The notes beneath the pieces were generated by a model. It was not told the origin of the DNA and searched no databases. It worked only from the letters and a program-made list of their open reading frames with translations. From the NCBI GenBank assembly GCA_947095535.1, contig OX352772.1, positions 147,550,177-147,614,176 of the forward strand: DNA of 64,000 nt, read 5' to 3'. Made by a program: the position numbers and the translations under genes. Source of the DNA: Poecilobothrus nobilitatus. Taxonomy: Eukaryota > Arthropoda > Insecta > Diptera > Dolichopodidae. Shown here piece after piece: positions 57,791 to 64,000 of this stretch; position 1 is the stretch's first letter; the number at the start of each line of letters is the position of its first letter.

Positions 57791-59288
57791 AACCTTACAG
57801 ACTTCTGATTGTTATTCGACGTTACCGTCATATACTTTCTCACTATTAGTATTCTGTTATCTTACTGCTGTTGCAGATTTGATGATAAGCTCTTCAATAA
57901 ATCTTTTATTTTCAGCCAAGTCAGACCATTAATTAAGACATTAATATTGAGTGCTTTAGTCCAGAGTTCCATGAACATTAATTTTGCTCTTATATAGTCA
58001 ATACATAAAAGTCCACTCACCACAATATTACACCTTCGTATATTTTATGCATTTGTTCGATTTTTGTATGTAATTTTCATCATAGACTTTTAGGAATTCC
58101 ATTACGCATTGTAGTGTTTTCTTGTTACAGTACTTCAATATTCCTTTGTGATGAAATGAAATCCTCTCTAGTGGTAAGTATGGAAAATGACGAGTTAAGT
58201 TTTTCATCAAACATTGACCATGAAAATGTGTCAGGCATTTTTGTTGATTAATTTGATGTTACCTATGAACTATTTTACTATTAGGATTTTCTAAAACTAC
58301 TGATGATGATTTAGTTAATGGACGCTTATTATTTAAATTCATCCAAAAATTATAGTTTTATTAATTGTTGTATGTAATAATTGGTTTATTATCCGAACGA
58401 TGAGGTTATGATTACTTGGCAAAATTTAATCTTTATTATTTATAAAGAATAAAATTTATAACATACTGTATTTATTTTACTAGATAATAATTACTAATTT
58501 CAATTGACGTTTATATTAAAATTATTTAAAATAAATTTATAAATATTAGGAGATTCAAATTAATTTAAAATTATTTAGGATTACAAGAAAAAAAAAACTT
58601 GTCAACGTCATATTTATTTGCCATTTATATTGAGTTTTATTTTATATTATTGTAGGTCAGGAATTCAAAATTAAGTACTTTAAATTTGAGTTAATTTTAT
58701 TTATTTGTTTCTTTTTTTTTATTATTATTGTTATTATGTTCCAAAACTTCACACTTGATTGAAATTAAAATGAAGCACAGAATATAAAAATTAAAAAAAA
58801 AGACCTTTTTACAATTTTCAATGAAATTAAGTTAAGTTATTTAATTGCTTGTGTTTTTCTTTAGCAAGTTTATTATGAAATTTAATACCACCCGTAAAAT
58901 AAAGAATGTAACCGTACAATTTATTTTAAGAATGAATAATCAATGAATGCATGTTACTAATATATCAAAGATATTGGTATATTAGTAACCTGCTATAAGA
59001 AACCAGTTACTTATTTTATTTGCATACATTCCGAAAAAGAAAAAAAAAACAAATGATGGGCGATATTTTTACTATTTGTTTAAAAATTAAAATTATATGA
59101 ATGATATGCTTTTCAACATTTTTAATTTTGTCAATGTGTAAATTATATATATGTATATAGGAACCAACTAGCTTATTCTAGTTTTGGATGAACTAAGAAG
59201 ATTAAAAGTGTTATCGTTAAAATTAACTAGTAGCATAAAAGTTTCTTCTTCATGAGGAATCCAATTTACTTCACTTATTTAAAGTACA
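57791..59288. other. AT-rich noncoding stretch
   Basis: No convincing coding frame or element ends. A hairpin at 58953-58989 (GTTACTAATATA facing TATATTAGTAAC, 12-bp perfect stem, 13-base loop) is the only structure I noted. Confidence 0.5.
58953..58989. repeat. Hairpin with 12-bp perfect stem
   Basis: GTTACTAATATA (58953-58964) and its reverse complement (58978-58989). The loop TCAAAGATATTGG allows three further pairs after one mismatch. The function is unknown; it may be the trace of a small inverted-repeat element. Confidence 0.6.
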
Positions 59289-59476
59289 TATTTGAGAAAC
59301 TTTAAATTGAAGTAAATTTATGTAAGTCTATTATGTATATAATTAGTTTTAAAGAATAACTACTTTATTTTAATTTAAACGTTTACAAAATGTACATTAA
59401 ATTATTTTATATCCTTTAATATTATATTTTGAATTACATTTCTGCAAAATCACTTTATTACTTATTAGTGAATTAC
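59289..59476. repeat. Direct repeat, copy 1 (about 188 bp)
   Basis: Diverged duplicate of 59706-59895. Shared blocks include GTTTTAAAGAATAACTAC, TTTATTTTAATTTAAAC and TTACTGCAAAATCA-type sequence. Copy 2 lies in the likely 3' untranslated region of the minus-strand gene, so copy 1 may be an ancient duplicate of that region. Confidence 0.6.
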
Positions 59477-59705
59477 CTTGGGTAAATCAATACGCATAAT
59501 TGTTTATCTTACGGATGGAGTTTGGCTACGTAAATGGAACAAATTGGTTTGGTGTGAACCTTTGGTTTACAAAGTTTGAACTTACGTCATCATACAATAG
59601 AATAGAAACTTTTTAAGTGTAACTAATAAATTTAATCAATATTGCGAATTAAATTGAGTTATACAATACTAAAAGTTTTAATTTTAGCGTCGTACGTAAT
59701 TTAAA

Positions 59706-59895
59706 TATTTAAGAAACTTTAAAATTATATAAATTTATGTTCAGAATACATACAAATAGTTTTAAAGAATAACTACTTCCTTTATTTTAATTTAAACCTT
59801 TAAAAAATGTACATACATTTATTTAATATCTTTTAATGTTATATTTTGAATTTTATTACTGCAAAATCATATTATTACTTATTATCGAATTACTT
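59706..59895. repeat. Direct repeat, copy 2, within likely 3' UTR of the minus-strand gene
   Basis: Starts AAGAAACTTTAAA and ends ATTATCGAATTACTT. On the minus strand AATAAA lies at 59786-59781, about 140 bases after the stop of the coding exon, and could be its polyadenylation signal. Confidence 0.55.
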
Positions 59896-59924
59896 CAACT
59901 TCTTTTAATAAATGATAACGATTT

Positions 59925-60573
59925 TCACGTTATATCCAAACTTTCTGGTGGAGGTGATGTTGAAAATGGTCGATGAATAAATTGTGTGCTAAGACGTTGT
60001 TTCCTTTCGGCAAGCATCGTAGTAGGAAGTGCATTACTTTGAACATTGCTTGTAACATTTGAATTTAAAATATCCGGAGTATTTATTCGAATTTTAGGTG
60101 GTGAAATATTTACAGCTGTTGTATATGAAGCGCACCTTAAATTTGAATGTGTTTGGTTTAATCCGTTAATATCAATTGTATTTGAAGACTGTGGACTTGG
60201 TCTTATAACAGCCGGTTGGATAGGAAAAGTTTGTAAACCAGTTAATGCAGAAAAATTTGGAAAATAGCGTTCTGAAAAAAAGTTGATTTCATTTCGAAAA
60301 GGTACTAAGCTAGGTGTGCTATTTAGTTCTGTTTTTGTGTTACATCCGTAATCTTTTGCTAAATCTCCTTCTATTTGAAAATTGTCATCCTTGTCATAAA
60401 CACTGTTTGATGTTGAATCTGGACTATTTTGAAATGCTAAGTGACTTGGTATTGGAGAATGTGTGCCGAGTGATATGTCTGAGTCAGATGTTGTTGAAGG
60501 CACAGGAGAAAGAATCATTTCTCTTTCATGCTGGACAACTGTTAATATTTCATTGTCTTTACAATGTTGTACT
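59925..60573 (-). CDS. Likely terminal coding exon of a host gene (C-terminal part, unknown protein)
   Basis: On the minus strand a pyrimidine-rich tract and TTTTACAG acceptor end at 60574. The frame then runs open, VQHCKDNEILTVVQHEREMI, into a 197-codon stretch beginning at the internal Met (60518) and ending with TGA at 59927-59925. The residues are Ser/Pro/Thr/Asn-rich (SPVPSTTSDSDISLG, STSPPPESLDIT) with no zinc or catalytic motif, like a disordered C-terminal region. Base composition is less AT-biased than the flanks, and the absence of stops over 215 codons in such AT-rich DNA argues for a real exon. The family is not recognised and upstream exons are not found. No relation to the transposons is seen. 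Confidence 0.55.
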
Positions 60574-61013
60574 CTGTAAAATTGAGAATTAAAATTAAAA
60601 AGTTATCTGTAATATAAATTAAAATAGGTATGTATGAATTAAATATGTGTTAATAACTTTGCAGTTGAAGGATGTTAAAATTAGTTACCTACCTAACTCA
60701 ATTAATTAGGTGAGAGTACCACGAGAAGTAAAATAGGTTCTATGAATCGAGTTAGTTAGACCTATTATTAGAAGTTAATTTGTATAGTAACTACAACCTC
60801 ATTTGCGGACGATATCATTTGCGATAAAGCTTTTAAATGTTCAAGAGGTAATTAAATATAAAGTAAAACCCTATTAAATAACTGTACTTTTTATTTAGAT
60901 ACATCAGTTTAAAAATTTTGTTAAATAGGTAATATCATATCATAAAAGGTATTAAAAAATTATTATCAAATGTATTTATTTTTTTATACTTGGTTAAGTC
61001 GAAGTTGTATTGC
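60574..61013. other. Probable intron sequence of the minus-strand gene
   Basis: AT-rich and noncoding, upstream (in gene orientation) of the acceptor at 60574. No further exon or repeat recognised. Confidence 0.35.
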
Positions 61014-61381
61014 ATATTTTATACAAAATTTCAGTAATTTGCGTTCACTGCGCAGGGTAAATATATATTGATGTATGTATGAGTCACTAGGGTGACTTCA
61101 AATGACAGATAGTTACTCATATATGCATAGTTAGGGAAAAACCGACAAAAATCAATTACAATAACACCAAAAATATTATAATTAATCGCAAAATTTATAT
61201 ATTTATAACTCAAATGATATATTTTTAACGTATTATGTTGGTAAGTAAAACCAAACTATTTTAAAGTTTTTACTTACATTATAAAATATTAATACATTTG
61301 CACAATTAATAAAATAAGCTAATTGCACAATTAGTAAAATAAGATTTAAATTATTTTCAAATTTGTACGAAGTACTGTAGA
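61014..61381 (+). repeat. Left inverted-repeat arm
   Basis: 368 bp. The inner end is TACGAAGTACTGTAGA. Confidence 0.8.
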
Positions 61382-62085
61382 GCAAAGAGCATTATTTTCC
61401 ATAAAATAAAACTGCTTTTTGGAAAATCTTCGTATTTGTTATTATTATTATCATTTATTATTTCTAAAAGAGCTTAAGTGTTATACTATAGAATACTATA
61501 TTTATATAATTATTTTCCCATGGATTTTAGCATTTACAATATTATCATAAAATGAGGAGCAGTGCAGTAAACTAGACTCTGTCAACTTTCGGAAACCTTA
61601 ATGAATGTAATATATCCTGTTTCCATAAAACTTAATCATCTTTTACAAAATTTGAGATGTTTCAGTACCAAAGTTAAATACCGAGACATATTTATGTAAA
61701 TTTTGGAGTTTTGTCACAATTATTACCATAAAACTTTATCGTCTTTTGAAGATTTCAAACACTTTATTAACTTCCGTGATGAGCAAGCTACTTGAAGCTG
61801 CTGCTCTACCACAAGAAAATTTTACCGAAGTTGTTAGTATACAAATCAACATCTCTTCACTAAATTGCAGATATTTAGCATCAATAGACTCGGAGTTATT
61901 TTCATTTAAAAGGAAAGACTGTATAGCAGCTATCCGAACTTTTTGCATCAGCATAACCAAAGTTTACAAAAGTTGTTGGTCTGTAACTCGGAACCTTTTT
62001 GCAAAAATTTAGATAACTTGAATAGTCACTGAGTTATTTCCATATGAAGAAAGAAGTTGTATGGTAGCCAGAGTTGTATGATTTC

Positions 62086-62287
62086 AAGTACCAGTACTGT
62101 ACAATTACCAGTTCCTTTACTGGTAAATTTTTCCAGTAAACTTTTGCAGTAAAACTTCTGGTACTTAGATTTCACCAGTACTCCAGTACAAATACTGGTA
62201 CTGGAGGTCACCAGTATTGTAGCAGTACTATCAGTATCATACCAGTACTACCAGTACCATTCCAGTACCACCAGTACCACCAGTATT
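62086..62287. repeat. Cluster of CCAGTAC motifs inside the long-TIR element
   Basis: Degenerate tandem repeats of CCAGTAC/ACCAGTA with occasional inverted GTACTGG, about 20 occurrences up to the right arm. This is a simple-sequence expansion. Its dyad nature (GTAC core) could form many small hairpins. Confidence 0.7.
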
Positions 62288-62655
62288 TCTACAGTACTTC
62301 GTACAAATTTGAAAATAATTTAAATCTTATTTTACTAATTGTGCAATTAGCTTATTTTATTAATTGTGCAAATGTATTAATATTTTATAATGTAAGTAAA
62401 AACTTTAAAATAGTTTGGTTTTACTTACCAACATAATACGTTAAAAATATATCATTTGAGTTATAAATATATAAATTTTGCGATTAATTATAATATTTTT
62501 GGTGTTATTGTAATTGATTTTTGTCGGTTTTTCCCTAACTATGCATATATGAGTAACTATCTGTCATTTGAAGTCACCCTAGTGACTCATACATACATCA
62601 ATATATATTTACCCTGCGCAGTGAACGCAAATTACTGAAATTTTGTATAAAATAT
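62288..62655 (-). repeat. Right inverted-repeat arm
   Basis: Reverse complement of the left arm. The near identity implies young insertion or ongoing arm correction. Confidence 0.8.
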
Positions 62656-62689
62656 ATATGGATTTTCTATAAAATCCATCCTAATTCAA

Positions 62690-62849
62690 AATCTCACGTA
62701 TATATATATACATATATGAATACATATTCTGTAAAAGGCTGATTTTGAATCCAACTTAAAAATCCCTCCTAATCTCACGTATATATATATATATATATAT
62801 ATATTCTGGAAAAAGGAGCAACCCTGCTTTTGAATCCAACTCTAAAATC
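62690..62849. repeat. Tandem duplication of about 80 bp
   Basis: Two copies beginning AATCTCACGTATATAT (62690 and 62771), each with an AT run, ATTCTG, a short purine block and TTTTGAATCCAACT. The second copy has a longer AT dinucleotide run. Confidence 0.65.
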
Positions 62850-63306
62850 ACAACAAATAGTATATAAAGGATTAGAAGCTTTTTTTTTTTCTTTCTTTAT
62901 TAAATTTTTTTTTTATTTACATACTAAGTGGTTTTTACATATTTTTTTTATTGTATTATAATCATTTTATTTTTTAGACCCTAGCCATTAAGTGGCTGTA
63001 TAGTTGTAAAGATAGTTCAATAATTATCAAAAAAAAATATATAACAATTCTGAAATTCCTAAATTTCATTTTCTTAAATAACAATTACTTCATCTTTCTC
63101 TTTAATTATCAAATTATATTCTTACAGCTACATTTTCAATATACTAGAATTAGCTATTAGTTTTTTTTTTTTGTTAATTAATTTTTTTAAAATTTTTTTT
63201 TAATTTTTTTTGTTTTTATTTTTATGTTATCAATTAATTTACTACATTTACATTTACAATTATAAAAAAATCTCTAATTTTCTTTTTAAATACTGGTGAC
63301 ACTGGT
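62850..63306. other. AT-rich stretch with poly(T) runs
   Basis: Several T runs of eight or more. No coding frame or structure I can support. Confidence 0.5.
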
Positions 63307-63506
63307 GGCAAAGTTAATTGCCGGCTTTCCTTATTTAAAGGCTAAGACAAACCTTTATAAAAATAAAAATATTGATAACATGAGCAAAGAAATTGCTTAG
63401 TATACAGATAAAAATATAAAATATAATATCAAGCAAAGTTAATTGCTTGGAATACCAATAAGAATAAAAATAAGAAAATAAATAATACAAGCAAAGTAAA
63501 TTGCTT
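63307..63506. repeat. Four spaced copies of a short palindrome
   Basis: GGCAAAGTTAATTGCC (63307-63322), AGCAAAGAAATTGCT (63383-63397), AAGCAAAGTTAATTGCTT (63431-63448), AAGCAAAGTAAATTGCTT (63489-63506). Each is a 5-6 bp inverted repeat around six bases, separated by A/T-rich AATAAAAATAA spacers at 49-76 bp intervals. Probably a decayed minisatellite; a protein-binding array is possible but unsupported. Confidence 0.55.
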
Positions 63507-64000
63507 AAGAAAATAATAAAAATATAATTATGTTTGGAGTCTAAATCAATTCTGATTTTTATTTAAAAATGTCTAGCTATTTATGCTATTTTAATTTACA
63601 TTATTTTCATACAAAAATGATCAAAGTCAATAAATTACAACAACTTATTGCTTTGTTACAGAGAATTATTTGGGACAAGAACGCAATATTCTATTGATCT
63701 AATATTGTTCTACATTTTCACTACCATATACCAAAATAATTTCTTATACCAAATATTGTCAAAATATGATTATCTAATTACAATTGGAGACAAATGATTC
63801 ACTTGCTTTAAAAATCTTATCGTTTAAAACAACGTAGTACCCATTATTAAATATTTGTTGAAGTTTAAAATTAGGATTTGTCTAAGCATATCAAAACTAC
63901 TTGCTTACTGAAGACTTTCAGTAGTATTGTAAAAAAAAAAATTTTAATTTAAAAAACAAAAACGAAAACTAGTTAAATTAAATCAACCAAGAGAAATCTT
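63507..64000. other. AT-rich sequence to the window end
   Basis: No gene or repeat recognised on either strand. Confidence 0.5.

Larger units (their letters stand above)
61014..62655. mobile_element. 1.64-kb element with 368-bp inverted terminal repeats
   Basis: The left arm 61014-61381 and right arm 62288-62655 are reverse complements with no net indel (paired positions always sum to 123669), and I saw no mismatch where I checked. The arms start TATTTTGTATAA inward-reading sequence and are AT-rich with a GTCACCCTAGTGAC palindrome. The 906-bp centre has no transposase; short open frames of under 90 codons run both ways and look accidental. It resembles a non-autonomous long-TIR or foldback element. 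Flanks TGC and ATATGG give no clear target duplication. It probably lies in the intron of the minus-strand gene. Confidence 0.75.

Noticed and set aside
57645..57997. Plus-strand frames opposite the old LINE relic
   Set aside because: The minus strand shows endonuclease motifs here, so these are antisense.
61031..61213. 60-codon frame present in both inverted arms
   Set aside because: Identical only because the arms are reverse complements; no protein features.
61746..62012. 88-codon plus-strand frame in the long-TIR element
   Set aside because: Overlapping frames of similar size run on the other strand. No transposase motif, and low support in a repeat core.

Overview
This is a eukaryotic, strongly AT-rich window, most likely from an insect genome and possibly a dipteran (inferred from repeat style, not proven). 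About 85% of it (1-54509) is a head-to-tail array of degenerate transposable-element units. The array enters from the left edge and stops abruptly at 54509/54510. No bacterial operons, rRNA, tRNA or CRISPR arrays are visible.

The array unit is a hybrid of three element types. (1) A Ty3/Gypsy-type LTR element supplies a 499-bp putative LTR, a leader with gag nearly all deleted, a CCHC knuckle plus retropepsin, and a DDE integrase with its C-terminal domain. (2) A CR1/Jockey-like LINE supplies ORF1 (PHD-like finger, coiled coil, three zinc knuckles) and ORF2 (apurinic-type endonuclease plus reverse transcriptase). It sits where the Gypsy RT/RNase H should be and is fused directly to the integrase. 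(3) A 1.5-kb non-autonomous element, called E here, is inserted in the LINE endonuclease. Comparing junctions defines both E ends with no obvious target-site duplication.

Layout, counting from each LTR. U0 (1-1257) is the end of a unit, a LINE RT fused in frame to the integrase tail. U1 (1258-5224) lacks the LINE, and E1 lies in the Gypsy RT. U2 (5225-8587) is an LTR stub, truncated E2, LINE RT and integrase. U3 (8588-18847) is a double unit in which E3 joins a Gypsy RT fragment to a new leader, followed by a LINE-bearing unit ending in the RT-integrase fusion. U4 (18848-26695) repeats the second half of U3 with an exact 7848-bp landmark spacing. U5 (26696-35847) is a mosaic with an inverted templated insertion in RT. 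U6 (35848-44762) and U7 (44763-53640) are the longest, with a 706-codon open EN-RT stretch. U8 (53641-54509) is only an LTR and leader. The same junctions, stops and frameshifts recur, so the units spread by tandem duplication and unequal exchange, not by independent transposition.

The right flank (54510-64000) is different. It holds a possible Helitron-like 3' end, a degraded LINE of another type on the minus strand (55510-57790), a duplicated 190-bp segment, a plausible terminal exon of a host gene on the minus strand (59925-60573), a 1.64-kb element with 368-bp inverted repeats (61014-62655), and short AT-rich repeats. Nearly every coding stretch in the array is broken. The observations most worth following are the hybrid architecture, the RT-integrase fusion, and a LINE ORF1 with two in-frame stops, the first followed by a readthrough-type CAACTA context.
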